A DNA stretch of 64,000 bases from Azospirillum baldaniorum (GTDB lineage Bacteria; Pseudomonadota; Alphaproteobacteria; Azospirillales; Azospirillaceae), in contig NZ_CP022262.1 of assembly GCF_003119195.2 (NCBI RefSeq), positions 82,501-146,500 on the forward strand, written 5' to 3'. This document shows, in pieces, positions 18,394-26,425 of this stretch (positions are counted from its first letter, which is position 1; every line of letters begins with the position of its first letter). The notes under the pieces were generated by a model. That model had not been told where the DNA came from and ran no database searches. It worked only from the letters and a program-made list of their open reading frames with translations. The position numbers were made by a program, and so were the translations under genes.

Positions 18394-18870
18394 ATGACGG
18401 TGCCGGAAGGTTTCGGGTCCGGTGTCGGAGCGAATGCTTTCATGAGCGCAACAGTCGATTTCGCACAGCTGGTCATGGCCGCCGGGGACGCGATCGTCGT
18501 GTCCGACGCGCAGGGCGCCATCACTCTGTGGAATCCGGCGGCCGAGCGGATGTTCGGCTTCGCGGAAGGCGAAGCGCTGGGGCAATCGCTCGACATCATC
18601 ATCCCGGAACGCCAGCGCCAGCGCCATTGGGACGGCTACGCCAACACCATGCGCACGGGCCAGACGCGCTACGGCAGCGATGTGCTGCGCGTCCCGGCCC
18701 TGCACAAGGACGGGCATGCCCTGTCCATCGCCTTCACGGTCGCCCTGCTGACCGCGCCGGACGGCACGGTGACCGGAATCGTCGCCATCATCCGCGACGA
18801 GAGCAGCCGCTGGGCCGAGGAGCGCAAGCTCCGCCGACGCCTGTCGGAGTTGGAGTCCGCAAGCCAGTAA
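18394..18870 (+). CDS. Stand-alone PAS domain protein
   Basis: A protein of 158 aa that is almost entirely one PAS domain (about residues 22-140): FAQLVMAAGDAIVVSDAQGAITLWNPAAERMFGFAEGEALGQSLDIIIPE, followed by a PAC-like HKDGHALSIAFTVALLTAPDG and a short C-terminal coiled-coil helix. There is no output domain, so it may sense redox, heme or a small ligand and act on a partner. ATG 18442 (with GGAG 11 nt upstream) is an alternative start. It ends 83 bp before frc on the same strand and shares the upstream operator with the oxalate genes, suggesting a role in that regulon. Confidence 0.75.
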   Translation: MTVPEGFGSGVGANAFMSATVDFAQLVMAAGDAIVVSDAQGAITLWNPAAERMFGFAEGEALGQSLDIIIPERQRQRHWDGYANTMRTGQTRYGSDVLRVPALHKDGHALSIAFTVALLTAPDGTVTGIVAIIRDESSRWAEERKLRRRLSELESASQ

Positions 18871-18953
18871 CCCACAACCCATCCCGCCAGTTTGTCCGTG
18901 TTGTCCAGTGCTCAACAACGGCATCGCAATAAGTGAGAGGGAGTAAACGAGCC

Positions 18954-20204
18954 ATGAGCAAGCCGCTCGAAGGAATCAAGATCATCGACTTCACCCACGT
19001 TCAGGCTGGCCCCGCCTGCACGCAGCTCCTCGCCTGGTACGGCGCGGACGTCATCAAGGTGGAGCGGCCGGGTTCCGGCGACGTCACCCGCAACCAGCTC
19101 CGTGACATTCCCGAAGCGGACGCGCTCTACTTCACGATGCTGAACAGCAACAAGCGCTCGCTGACGCTGGACACCAAGACCCCGCAGGGCAAGGAAATCC
19201 TTGAGAAGCTGATCAAGGAGTCCGACGTCCTCGTGGAGAACTTCGGGCCGGGCGCGCTCGACCGCATGGGCTTCACCTGGGAGCGCATCAACGAGCTGAA
19301 CCCGGGCATGATCGTCGCCTCGGTGAAGGGCTTCAGCGACGGCCACCATTACGAGGACCTGAAGGTCTACGAGAACGTCGCCCAGTGCGCCGGCGGTGCG
19401 GCGTCGACCACCGGTTTCTGGGACGGCCCGCCGACCGTCAGCGCCGCCGCCCTCGGCGACAGCAACACCGGCATGCACCTCGCCATCGGCATCCTGACCG
19501 CCCTCATGGGCCGTTCGAAGACCGGCAAGGGCCAGAAGGTCGCCGTGTCGATGCAGGACTCGGTCATCAACCTCTGCCGCGTCAAGCTGCGCGACCAGCA
19601 GCGTCTCGACCGCGTCGGCTACCTGGAAGAGTACCCGCAGTACCCGCACGGCGAGTTCTCCGACGTGGTTCCGCGTGGCGGCAACGCCGGCGGCGGCGGT
19701 CAGCCGGGCTGGGTCCTGAAGTGCAAGGGCGCCGAGACCGATCCGAACGCCTACATCTACTTCACCATCCAGGGCCACGCCTGGGCGCCGATTTGTAAGG
19801 CTCTCGGCAAGCCGGAGTGGATCGACGATCCGGCTTACAACACCGCCCAGGCCCGTCAGGACAAGATCTTCGACATCTTTGCCTTCATCGAGGGCTGGCT
19901 GGCCGACAAGACGAAGTACGAGGCGGTCGACATCCTGCGCAAGTTCGACATCCCGTGCGCCCCGGTGCTGACCATGAAGGAAATCGCCGAATGCCCGTCG
20001 CTCCGCAAGAGCGGCACGATCGTCGAGGTCGACCACAAGGCCCGCGGCAAGTACCTGACCGTCGGCAGCCCGATCAAGTTCTCCGACATGACCGTCGAAG
20101 TGACCGGATCGCCGCTGCTCGGCGAGCACTCCGACGAGGTGCTGGCCAGCCTCGGCTACACCCCGCAGCAGATCGCCGAGTTGCACGCCAACAAGGTTGT
20201 CTGA
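18954..20204 (+). CDS. frc: Formyl-CoA:oxalate CoA-transferase
   Basis: Class III CoA-transferase that moves CoA from formyl-CoA to oxalate, giving oxalyl-CoA for Oxc. 416 aa, the same length class as E. coli Frc. The N-terminus reads LEGIKIIDFTHVQAGPACTQLLAWYGADVIKVE; the catalytic Asp lies in SMQDSVINLCRVKLRDQQRL or the preceding conserved block; the glycine-rich loop GGNAGGGGQPGW that protects the active site in Frc is present. ATG 18954 was chosen (AGGGAG about 9 nt upstream). Partner oxc is 8 kb away on the opposite strand, with a matching operator. Confidence 0.94.
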   Translation: MSKPLEGIKIIDFTHVQAGPACTQLLAWYGADVIKVERPGSGDVTRNQLRDIPEADALYFTMLNSNKRSLTLDTKTPQGKEILEKLIKESDVLVENFGPGALDRMGFTWERINELNPGMIVASVKGFSDGHHYEDLKVYENVAQCAGGAASTTGFWDGPPTVSAAALGDSNTGMHLAIGILTALMGRSKTGKGQKVAVSMQDSVINLCRVKLRDQQRLDRVGYLEEYPQYPHGEFSDVVPRGGNAGGGGQPGWVLKCKGAETDPNAYIYFTIQGHAWAPICKALGKPEWIDDPAYNTAQARQDKIFDIFAFIEGWLADKTKYEAVDILRKFDIPCAPVLTMKEIAECPSLRKSGTIVEVDHKARGKYLTVGSPIKFSDMTVEVTGSPLLGEHSDEVLASLGYTPQQIAELHANKVV

Positions 20205-20240
20205 TCGCTTTTCGACAGTCTGACGGCACACCTCGCGAAG

Positions 20241-20270
20241 ACGGCGCTCCGAAAGGGGCGCCGTTTTTTC
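20241..20270 (+). terminator. Rho-independent terminator after frc
   Basis: Stem ACGGCGCTCC / GGGGCGCCGT with GAAA tetraloop followed by six T residues, 36 bp after the frc stop. A textbook intrinsic terminator. Confidence 0.93.
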
Positions 20271-20310
20271 TTTGTGCGGGTTCGGGATTTTTGCCGGGCA
20301 ACAGGGGCTT

Positions 20311-20348
20311 CACGGATTGCACGGATTCAAACACGGATGACACGGATT
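20311..20348. repeat. Four short direct repeats of CACGGAT(T)
   Basis: Copies start at 20311, 20320, 20332 and 20341, spaced 9, 12 and 9 bp. They sit in the gap between the frc terminator and the MarR-GNAT gene. No origin or recombinase is nearby, so their role is unknown. Confidence 0.85.
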
Positions 20349-20413
20349 TTCCCTGGCGTGTCCAGCCATCACTGACCGGGAAGCACGCGCCGCGCACGAA
20401 TAGGTGTAGCGGC

Positions 20414-20451
20414 CCGAGATCATCTCGGATATGGTTGTACCATGCAACTAT
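20414..20451. promoter_or_regulatory. Two adjacent palindromes at the MarR-GNAT start
   Basis: A perfect palindrome CCGAGAT-C-ATCTCGG (20414-20428) is followed two bases later by ATGGTTG-N7-CAACTAT (20431-20451), whose second arm overlaps the start codon at 20450. GTTG-N7-CAAC is a typical MarR-size dyad, so autorepression of the regulator is likely. Confidence 0.55.
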
Positions 20452-21427
20452 GTTGAGCCCTAAAGTGACCACACAGTCTGCCACCATCGAACAGATCCGC
20501 TCGGCCTCCCGTCGACTTGTCCGCGAACTCGGGTTCATGGGGGGCACTTTCGCCAGTACGGAGCTGCCCCCATCGGCGGTCCACGCCTTGATCGAGATCG
20601 ATGCCTGTCCAGGCATCACGGCGCGTCGGCTCGGAGATGTCCTCCGTCTGGAAAAATCCAGCATCAGCCGCATGCTCCAGAAGCTCGTCCAATCAGGAGA
20701 CGTGCTGGAGCAGGTGGATATGGACGACAGCCGCAGCAAGAGACTGACCCTGAGCGCAGCGGGGCGGCAGCGCGTGGCCACGATCCACACCTTCGCCACC
20801 AAGCAGGTGTCAGAGGCGTTGGAGCGCCTGGATCCCGGGGAGGGGCGAGTGGTTGCCACAGGACTGCGGCTCTATGCCGACGCCCTGGCCTCCCGCGTCG
20901 ATCACAGCGTGCGCCCGGGGATCAGGATCGTCTGCGGATATCGGCAGGGCATCGTCGCGCGGATCACCCAGATGCACGTAAGCTATTATGCAAGGACCGC
21001 CAACTTCGGGCAGCGGTTCGAGTCGGTTGTGGCCGCCGGATTGGCCGCCTTCTGTGATCGCCTTGAGAACCCACGAAACGCGATATGGTCGGCCATCCGG
21101 GAAGGGAACATAGTCGGCTCCATCGCGATCGACGGGGAGGATATGGGAGAGGGCATCGCACATCTGCGCTGGTTCATCATCGATGACGGCGTGCGCGGCG
21201 GCGGGGTTGGGCGTCGGTTGCTGTCGGAGGCTCTTGCCTTCGTGGATGCACAGGGTTTCACGGAAACCCATCTGTGGACCTTCAGCGGTCTCTCGGCCGC
21301 CCGTCATCTCTACGAGGCGCACGGCTTCACTTGCATCGAGGAGCACCTCGGCTCGCAGTGGGGGGGAGAGGTTCTGGAGCAGCGCTTCGTCAGGCTACGG
21401 CCCCCTGCGACAAACCCTGGGCCCTGA
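20450..21427 (+). CDS. MarR-GNAT fusion transcriptional regulator/acetyltransferase
   Basis: A protein of 325 aa with two domains. Residues about 10-150 form a MarR winged helix (TARRLGDVLRLEKSSISRMLQKLVQSGDVLEQVDMDDSRSKRLTLSAAGRQ). Residues about 170-315 form a GNAT acetyltransferase with the acetyl-CoA loop VRGGGVGRRLLSEAL and LWTFSGLSAARHLYEAHGF. MarR-GNAT fusions are known in proteobacteria; the substrate here is unknown. The ATG at 20450 lies within a dyad and lacks a clear Shine-Dalgarno, so a leaderless or short-leader message is possible. GC content and codon bias are slightly more relaxed than the neighbours, which may indicate transfer. Confidence 0.85.
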   Translation: MLSPKVTTQSATIEQIRSASRRLVRELGFMGGTFASTELPPSAVHALIEIDACPGITARRLGDVLRLEKSSISRMLQKLVQSGDVLEQVDMDDSRSKRLTLSAAGRQRVATIHTFATKQVSEALERLDPGEGRVVATGLRLYADALASRVDHSVRPGIRIVCGYRQGIVARITQMHVSYYARTANFGQRFESVVAAGLAAFCDRLENPRNAIWSAIREGNIVGSIAIDGEDMGEGIAHLRWFIIDDGVRGGGVGRRLLSEALAFVDAQGFTETHLWTFSGLSAARHLYEAHGFTCIEEHLGSQWGGEVLEQRFVRLRPPATNPGP

Positions 21428-21458
21428 TTGGGGCCGTTGCCCCCGAGAATCCCGAACC

Positions 21459-21719
21459 TTACCGCAGCCACTCCCTCACTTCGCGGATGCGCTGGTTGCC
21501 CTCCGGCGTGCGGGCGTAGGCCTTGCCGTACTGGGTCTCGTACTCGCGCACGAAGCCCTGGCGCAGCAGCCCGTCCAGCACCGGGCGGACGATGGCCGGC
21601 TTCAGGTTCGCGGCCTTGGTGATCGTCAGGAACGAGGCCGGCAGAGCCGTCACCTCCGGCCCCGGCGTGGCGCGCAGGGTGTTGAGCGAAGTCCAGTCGA
21701 CGGAGGTTGGTGAAATCAT
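21459..21719 (-). CDS. Small winged-helix-like protein under a SoxR-type promoter
   Basis: A protein of 86 aa. The C-terminal two thirds read like a winged helix: FLTITKAANLKPAIVRPVLDGLLRQGFVREYETQYGKAYARTPEGNQRI, with recognition-helix-like NLKPAIVRPVLDGLL and a wing before TPEG. GAGGGT lies upstream of ATG 21719. A promoter with TTGACC, a 19-bp spacer containing a sox box, and TATCGA points into this gene, so it is the likely direct SoxR target. It may be a secondary regulator, by analogy with the E. coli SoxR-to-SoxS relay, although it is not AraC-like. Function is otherwise unknown. Confidence 0.72.
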   Translation of the reverse strand: MISPTSVDWTSLNTLRATPGPEVTALPASFLTITKAANLKPAIVRPVLDGLLRQGFVREYETQYGKAYARTPEGNQRIREVREWLR

Positions 21720-21755
21720 CGGCTACCCTCGATGCGGCGCGCTGTTGACTCTCTC

Positions 21756-21786
21756 TCGATACGACCTCAACTTCACTTGAGGTCAA
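21756..21786 (-). promoter_or_regulatory. SoxR-controlled promoter (sox box in 19-bp spacer)
   Basis: On the minus strand: -35 TTGACC (21786-21781), 19-bp spacer, -10 TATCGA (21761-21756). The palindrome CCTCAACTTCACTTGAGG (21765-21782) matches the E. coli soxS sox box CCTCAAGTTAACTTGAGG at 16 of 18 bases. The overlong 19-bp spacer is the hallmark of MerR-family activated promoters. It faces the 86-aa gene, while soxR lies divergent 34 bp away. Confidence 0.85.
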
Positions 21787-21816
21787 GAGGTTCCGAACCC
21801 CAGGGGAGGCCCGGCG

Positions 21817-22278
21817 ATGGCGATTCTCGATCCCGCCGACATGGACAAGGACCTTTCCGTGGGCGAGGTCGCGGAACGCTCCGGTGTGGCAGTGTCCACC
21901 ATCCACTTCTACGAATCAAAGGGGCTGATCGCGAGCTGGCGGAGCAGCGGCAACCAGCGCCGCTTCCCCCGCGACGTGCTCCGGCGCATCGCCGTCATCA
22001 AGGTGGCCCAGCGCCTGGGCGTCCCGCTGGCCACCATCGCGCAGGCGCTGAAGACCCTGCCGGACGGCCGCACCCCCACCGCAGAGGACTGGAAACGCTT
22101 GTCCGCGGCCTGGAAAGCGGACCTGGACGAGCGCATCGCCGTGCTCACCAAGCTGCGCGACGGGCTGGAGGGGTGCATCGGCTGCGGCTGCCTGTCGCTC
22201 GGCGAATGCCCGCTGCGCAATCCCTGGGACGAGCTGTCGGAGGACGGGCCCGGCCCGCGCCTGCTCGATCCGCGGTGA
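21817..22278 (+). CDS. soxR: Redox-sensitive transcriptional activator SoxR
   Basis: MerR-family [2Fe-2S] regulator, 153 aa. DNA-binding helix-turn-helix at about 13-50 (SVGEVAERSGVAVSTIHFYESKGLI), dimerisation helix to about 115, then the cluster motif with Cys120, Cys123, Cys125 and Cys131 (CIGCGCLSLGECPLRNPWD), which fits CX2CXCX5C exactly. In enterics it senses redox-cycling compounds and activates soxS; outside enterics it usually controls targets directly. The sox box next to it supports control of the divergent gene and possibly of itself. Confidence 0.96.
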   Translation: MAILDPADMDKDLSVGEVAERSGVAVSTIHFYESKGLIASWRSSGNQRRFPRDVLRRIAVIKVAQRLGVPLATIAQALKTLPDGRTPTAEDWKRLSAAWKADLDERIAVLTKLRDGLEGCIGCGCLSLGECPLRNPWDELSEDGPGPRLLDPR

Positions 22279-22334
22279 CATCCGCGCTGTTTTGCCGCAC
22301 CGCAGCATGGCCTCCTCATCCGGCTCCGCCTCGG

Positions 22335-22490
22335 CAATAAAAAGGCCGTGCTGTTTCCAGCACGGCCAGTATCCGAGAGGCTCGCATATAATGCGGAGCA
22401 ACAACCCGCCCGATACAAAGGGTGATGAACCCTGTGTAAGAAGAATGATGCCCGAGTCTTCGTCTGGACGCAACAAGGAATCTTAAGTTT
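22335..22490 (-). ncRNA. Candidate small RNA with its own intrinsic terminator
   Basis: On the minus strand, GGCCGTGCTG-GAAA-CAGCACGGCC followed by TTTTTATT (22367-22335) is a strong terminator. The only upstream minus-strand gene, the IclR regulator, already has its own terminator at 22550-22517, so this second one implies a separate short transcript starting between about 22370 and 22516. No convincing coding frame is present. I could not place a clear promoter; a perfect TATAAT at 22387-22392 is on the opposite strand. The 5' end given is a guess. Confidence 0.35.
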
Positions 22491-22516
22491 CCACATTGCG
22501 GAAACAAAGTGTTTTG

Positions 22517-22550
22517 CCAAAAAAAAGACCGCGCCGTTGCGGGCGCGGTC
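22517..22550 (-). terminator. Rho-independent terminator after the IclR gene
   Basis: Minus-strand stem GACCGCGCC / GGCGCGGTC (22550-22527) with a 6-nt loop followed by eight T residues. It lies 167 bp beyond the IclR stop codon and closes the oxc-fdh-iclR direction. Confidence 0.88.
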
Positions 22551-22716
22551 AGTCTCTTCAGGGCAGCACTACGTGACAGGAAGGAAAACCGGGGTAACAG
22601 CCGCCCCAACCCAATCCGAAGGATTTGCGGATCGGGGCGGATCGCGCCTCCCGGCCGGCGCGAATTCGAATTCCGTATGGGTGTTCCGGATCAGGCCCCC
22701 GGATCAGGCCCAAGGA

Positions 22717-23562
22717 TCAGGTGGGGAAACGCCCGCCGATCTCGGCGGTCACCGCCGCGGCGGTGCGCTTGACCATCTCGCCGAAGGCCACGACGCGGGC
22801 GTCGTCCAGGCGCCGGTTGGTGCTGGACAGCGACAGGGCACCGATGACGCGGGCCTGCTCGTCGTAGATTGCCGCGGCGACGCAGTGCAAGCCGCTGACC
22901 CGCTCCTCCTGGTCCACGGCGTAGCCGCGGTCGCGCGTCAGGATCAGCTCCCGGTGCAGGGCCGGGATCGACGACACGGTGGTCCGGGTGAACTGGCGCA
23001 TGCCGCGCTGGGTCACGATGCTCTGCACCCGCGTGTCGGGCATGCCGGCGAGCAGCGCCTTGCCCACCGCGGAACAGTGCAGCAGCGTGCGGTCGGTGAC
23101 GGGCAGCGCCGCCTGGGCAACGCGCGGGCCGCCGACCCGGTGCAGATAGATGGCCTCGCCGTTCTCCTCGACGGCCAGATTGACGACCTCGCTGGTCTCC
23201 TCCATCAGCCGGCGCATCCGCGGGCGGGCGACGTCGAGCAGGCTGCGCGTCTTCAGGAAGCCGGTGCCGGTCATGTAGGCCTGCACCCCGACCGCCCAGC
23301 CGCGCTTTCCCTGGTCGAAGCGCACGTAACGCTCCTCCTGCAGGGTGGTCAGCAGACGGTGCGCCGTGGAGGGCGAGAGATGCGCCGCTTCGGCCACCGC
23401 GGTCAGGCTCATCGGGCTGTCCGACTGGCCGAGGATGGTCATGATGCTCAGTGCCCGCGACAGCGACTGCACGAGATTGCCCTTCGCCGCACGGTCCACG
23501 GTTTCCGCGCGGCCTTCGGCCCGCGGGGCCGGGGGTGCCATCATCAGCGCTTGCGTCTTCAT
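22717..23562 (-). CDS. IclR-family transcriptional regulator
   Basis: A regulator of 281 aa. N-terminal winged helix at about 28-92 (NLVQSLSRALSIMTILGQ, MSLTAVAEAAHLSPSTAHRLLTTLQEERYV), then the IclR effector domain at about 105-275 (SEVVNLAVEENGEAIYLHRV, HCSAVGKALLAGMPD, GYAVDQEERVSGLHCVAAAI). IclR proteins usually bind small acids and control the neighbouring catabolic genes; the last position after fdhA in the oxalate/formate direction suggests control of formate or oxalate metabolism. The first 25 residues are a non-conserved extension. Confidence 0.9.
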   Translation of the reverse strand: MKTQALMMAPPAPRAEGRAETVDRAAKGNLVQSLSRALSIMTILGQSDSPMSLTAVAEAAHLSPSTAHRLLTTLQEERYVRFDQGKRGWAVGVQAYMTGTGFLKTRSLLDVARPRMRRLMEETSEVVNLAVEENGEAIYLHRVGGPRVAQAALPVTDRTLLHCSAVGKALLAGMPDTRVQSIVTQRGMRQFTRTTVSSIPALHRELILTRDRGYAVDQEERVSGLHCVAAAIYDEQARVIGALSLSSTNRRLDDARVVAFGEMVKRTAAAVTAEIGGRFPT

Positions 23563-23624
23563 CGCTCCATCCCTCTCGAAATCGTCCGGCGCTGTTGCAT
23601 CGCGCCGTTGTCGTCCTCGGGTGT

Positions 23625-23664
23625 GGCGGCCCCCGGTTCTCCCTTGCGGGGAGCGGGGGCCGCC
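23625..23664. terminator. GC-rich stem-loop between fdhA and the IclR gene
   Basis: Arms GGCGGCCCCCG (23625-23635) and its exact complement (23654-23664) with an inner CTCCC/GGGGAG pairing. There is no T-run in the direction of transcription, so it may be a partial terminator or a 3'-end stabiliser of the fdh message. Confidence 0.55.
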
Positions 23665-23670
23665 GGTTGG

Positions 23671-26424
23671 CTATGCCGCCGGCTCGATGCGGGCCGCGGC
23701 GAACTTGAACTCGGGAATTTTCCCGTAGGGGTCCAGCTTCGGGTTGGTCAGCACGTTGGCCGCCGCCTCGGCGTAGCAGAAGGGCACGAACACCAGCCCG
23801 GACGGGACGTTGTAGTCCGACCGCGCCTTCAGCTCGATGGTGCCGCGCCGGGTGGTGACCTTCATGCGGTCGCCGCCCTTGGCGCCCATCCGCCGCAGGT
23901 CCGCCGGGCTCATGTAGGCCACCGCCTCCGGCTCCAGATCGTCGAGAACCTGGGCGCGCCGGGTCATCGACCCGGTGTGCCAATGCTCCAGCTGGCGCCC
24001 GGTGGTCAGGACCATCGGGAACTCGGCGTCCGGCTCCTCGGCCGGCGGGATCACGTCGGCGGGGACCAGACGCCCGCGGCCGGTGGCCGTGGGGAAGCCG
24101 TCGCCGAACACGATCTCCTGACCCGGATCATCCGCGGACAGGCTGGGGTAGGTCACCGAGCGCTCGCGCTCCAGCCGCTCCCAGGTGATGTTGTCGAGCG
24201 ACGGCATCGCCCCCTTCATCTCCCGGAACACATCGCGCGGATGCTCGTAGTTCCAGTCCAGACCCAGGCCGCGGGCCATGGCGTTGACGATCCACAGATC
24301 CTGCCGGGCCTCGCCCGGAGGCGGCAGGGCCTGCCGGCCGAGCTGGACCTGGCGGTTGGTGTTGGTCACCGTCCCGGTCTTCTCCGGCCAGGCCGAGGCG
24401 GGCAGAACCACGTCGGCGTACTTGGCCGTCTCGGTCAGGAACAGGTCCTGCACCACCAGATGGTCGAGCTTGGCGAGCGCGTCGCGGGCGTGCTCCACGT
24501 CCGGGTCGGACATGGCCGGATTCTCGCCCATCACGTACATGCCGTTCAGCGAGCCGGCGTGGATCGCGTCCATGATCTCGACGACGGTCAGGCCGCGCTT
24601 GGAGTCGAGCTTGGTGTCCCAGAAATCCTCGTAGAAGGCGTGGACCTCGGGATCGTCCACCGGACGGTAATCCGGGAACATCATCGGGATCAGACCGGCG
24701 TCGGAGGCGCCCTGGACGTTGTTCTGGCCGCGCAGCGGGTGCAGGCCGGTGCCGGGACGCCCGATCTGGCCGGTGACCAGCGACAGGGCGATCAGGCAGC
24801 GCACGTTGTCGGTCCCGTGGGTGTGCTGCGACACGCCCATGCCCCAGAAGATGATCGAGCCCTTGGAGGTGGCGTAGAGGCGCGCGACCTCGCGGAGTTG
24901 CTCCGCCGGGATGCCGCAGACCGGCTCCATGGCCTCCGGGGTGAAGCTGGCGATGTGGGCGCGCAGCTCCTCGAAGTCCTGGGTGTGCTCGGCCACGTAC
25001 TGCGCGTCGTACAGCCCCTCGCTGATGATGACGTTCAGCATGGCGTTCAGCATGGGCACGTCGCGGCCCGGCTTGAACTGGAGCATGTGGCTGGCGTGGC
25101 GCTTCAGCACCTGGCCGCGCGGGTCCATGATAACCAGCTTGGCGCCCCGCTTGGCCGCGTTCTTGAAGAAGGTCGCGGCGACCGGGTGGTTCTCCGTCGG
25201 GTTGGAGCCGATGACGACGATCACCTCGGCGTCCTTGGCCGCCATGAAGGGAGCCGTCACCGCGCCCGACCCGATGCCCTCGATCAGCGCCGCCACCGAG
25301 GAGGCGTGGCACAGGCGGGTGCAATGGTCGACGTTGTTGGTGCCGAAGCCGACGCGCACCAGCTTCTGGAACAGGTAGGCCTCCTCGTTGGAGCCCTTGG
25401 CCGAACCGAAACCGGCGAGCGCCGAGCCGCCCCGCTCGTCGCGGATCTTGCGCAGGCCGGCGGTGGCGACCTCAAGGGCCTCCTCCCAGCTTGCCTCGCG
25501 GAAGTGGGTCAGCGGGTTGAGCGGGTCGATGTCCACGTCGTGCTTGGACACGCCCTCCTTGCGGATCAGCGGCTTGGTCAGGCGGTGCGGGTGGTGGATG
25601 TAGTCGAAGCCGAAGCGGCCCTTGACGCACAGCCGGTTCTTGTTGGCGGGACCGTCGCGGCCCGTCACCGACAGCAGCTTCTCGTCCTTGATGTTGTAGG
25701 TCAGCTGGCAGCCGACGCCGCAATAGGGGCAGACGCTGTCGACCTGGCGGTCCGGGGCGGCGGCGAAGACGCCGCTGTTCAGGTCCACCTGGGTCTTCGG
25801 CATCAGCGCGCCGGTCGGGCAGGCCTGGACGCACTCGCCGCAGGCGACGCAGGTGCTGTCGCCCATCGGGTCGGCGAAGTCGAAGACGATCGTCTCCTTG
25901 TGGCCGCGCAGCGCCATGCCGATGACGTCGTTGACCTGGACCTCGCGGCAGGCGCGGACGCACAGGTTGCACTGGATGCAGGCGTCGAGCTGCACCGCCA
26001 TGGCCGGGTGGCTGAAGTCGGGCTTCGGCGCGCATTCCCGGCTGGGGAAGCGGCTGTCCGAGACCTCCAGGCGGTCGGCCCAGCGCCAGAACTTGCTGTC
26101 CGGGTCGTGGGCCTCCTCCCGCTTCGGCTGGTCGGCGACCAGCATCTCGATGACCATCTTGCGGGCGAACTTGGCGTTCTCGCTGGCCGAGCGGACGCGC
26201 ATGCCCGGCGTCGGGTGACGCACGCAGGAGGCCGACATGGCGCGCTCGCCATCGATCTCGACCATGCAGGCCCGGCAGTTGCCATCCGCGCGGTAGCCCG
26301 GCTCGTCAGCGTAGCAGAGATGCGGGATCTCGGTGCCCAGGCGGTTGGCGACCTGCCAGATGGTCTCGCCGGCGTGGGCTTCGACGAGCTCGTCGTCGAG
26401 GTGGAACAGGATGCGGTCGCTCAT
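23671..26424 (-). CDS. fdhA: NAD-dependent formate dehydrogenase, molybdenum/tungsten catalytic alpha subunit
   Basis: Oxidises formate to CO2 in a soluble NAD-linked complex; 917 aa. An N-terminal NuoG-like [2Fe-2S] domain (HLCYADEPGYRADGNCRACMVEIDGE, about 35-60) and [4Fe-4S] ferredoxin clusters (CIQCNLCVRAC, CVACGECVQACPTGAL) precede the molybdopterin oxidoreductase domain beginning CPYCGVGCQL (about 230). The active-site ligand is a cysteine, in DHCTRLCHASS (about 370), not selenocysteine. The molydopterin dinucleotide-binding domain fills the C-terminus. The layout matches FdsA/Fdh1A enzymes. It starts 1 bp after the fdhB stop. Formate arises here from the oxalate pathway. Confidence 0.94.
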   Translation of the reverse strand: MSDRILFHLDDELVEAHAGETIWQVANRLGTEIPHLCYADEPGYRADGNCRACMVEIDGERAMSASCVRHPTPGMRVRSASENAKFARKMVIEMLVADQPKREEAHDPDSKFWRWADRLEVSDSRFPSRECAPKPDFSHPAMAVQLDACIQCNLCVRACREVQVNDVIGMALRGHKETIVFDFADPMGDSTCVACGECVQACPTGALMPKTQVDLNSGVFAAAPDRQVDSVCPYCGVGCQLTYNIKDEKLLSVTGRDGPANKNRLCVKGRFGFDYIHHPHRLTKPLIRKEGVSKHDVDIDPLNPLTHFREASWEEALEVATAGLRKIRDERGGSALAGFGSAKGSNEEAYLFQKLVRVGFGTNNVDHCTRLCHASSVAALIEGIGSGAVTAPFMAAKDAEVIVVIGSNPTENHPVAATFFKNAAKRGAKLVIMDPRGQVLKRHASHMLQFKPGRDVPMLNAMLNVIISEGLYDAQYVAEHTQDFEELRAHIASFTPEAMEPVCGIPAEQLREVARLYATSKGSIIFWGMGVSQHTHGTDNVRCLIALSLVTGQIGRPGTGLHPLRGQNNVQGASDAGLIPMMFPDYRPVDDPEVHAFYEDFWDTKLDSKRGLTVVEIMDAIHAGSLNGMYVMGENPAMSDPDVEHARDALAKLDHLVVQDLFLTETAKYADVVLPASAWPEKTGTVTNTNRQVQLGRQALPPPGEARQDLWIVNAMARGLGLDWNYEHPRDVFREMKGAMPSLDNITWERLERERSVTYPSLSADDPGQEIVFGDGFPTATGRGRLVPADVIPPAEEPDAEFPMVLTTGRQLEHWHTGSMTRRAQVLDDLEPEAVAYMSPADLRRMGAKGGDRMKVTTRRGTIELKARSDYNVPSGLVFVPFCYAEAAANVLTNPKLDPYGKIPEFKFAAARIEPAA

Positions 26425-26425
26425 A

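Noticed and set aside
20281..20348. Replication-origin iterons
   Set aside because: Only four 7-8 bp copies, no DnaA boxes or replication protein gene nearby.
22387..22392. Perfect TATAAT as a rightward promoter
   Set aside because: No matching -35 at 16-18 bp and no gene or terminator downstream on the plus strand before the IclR gene end.
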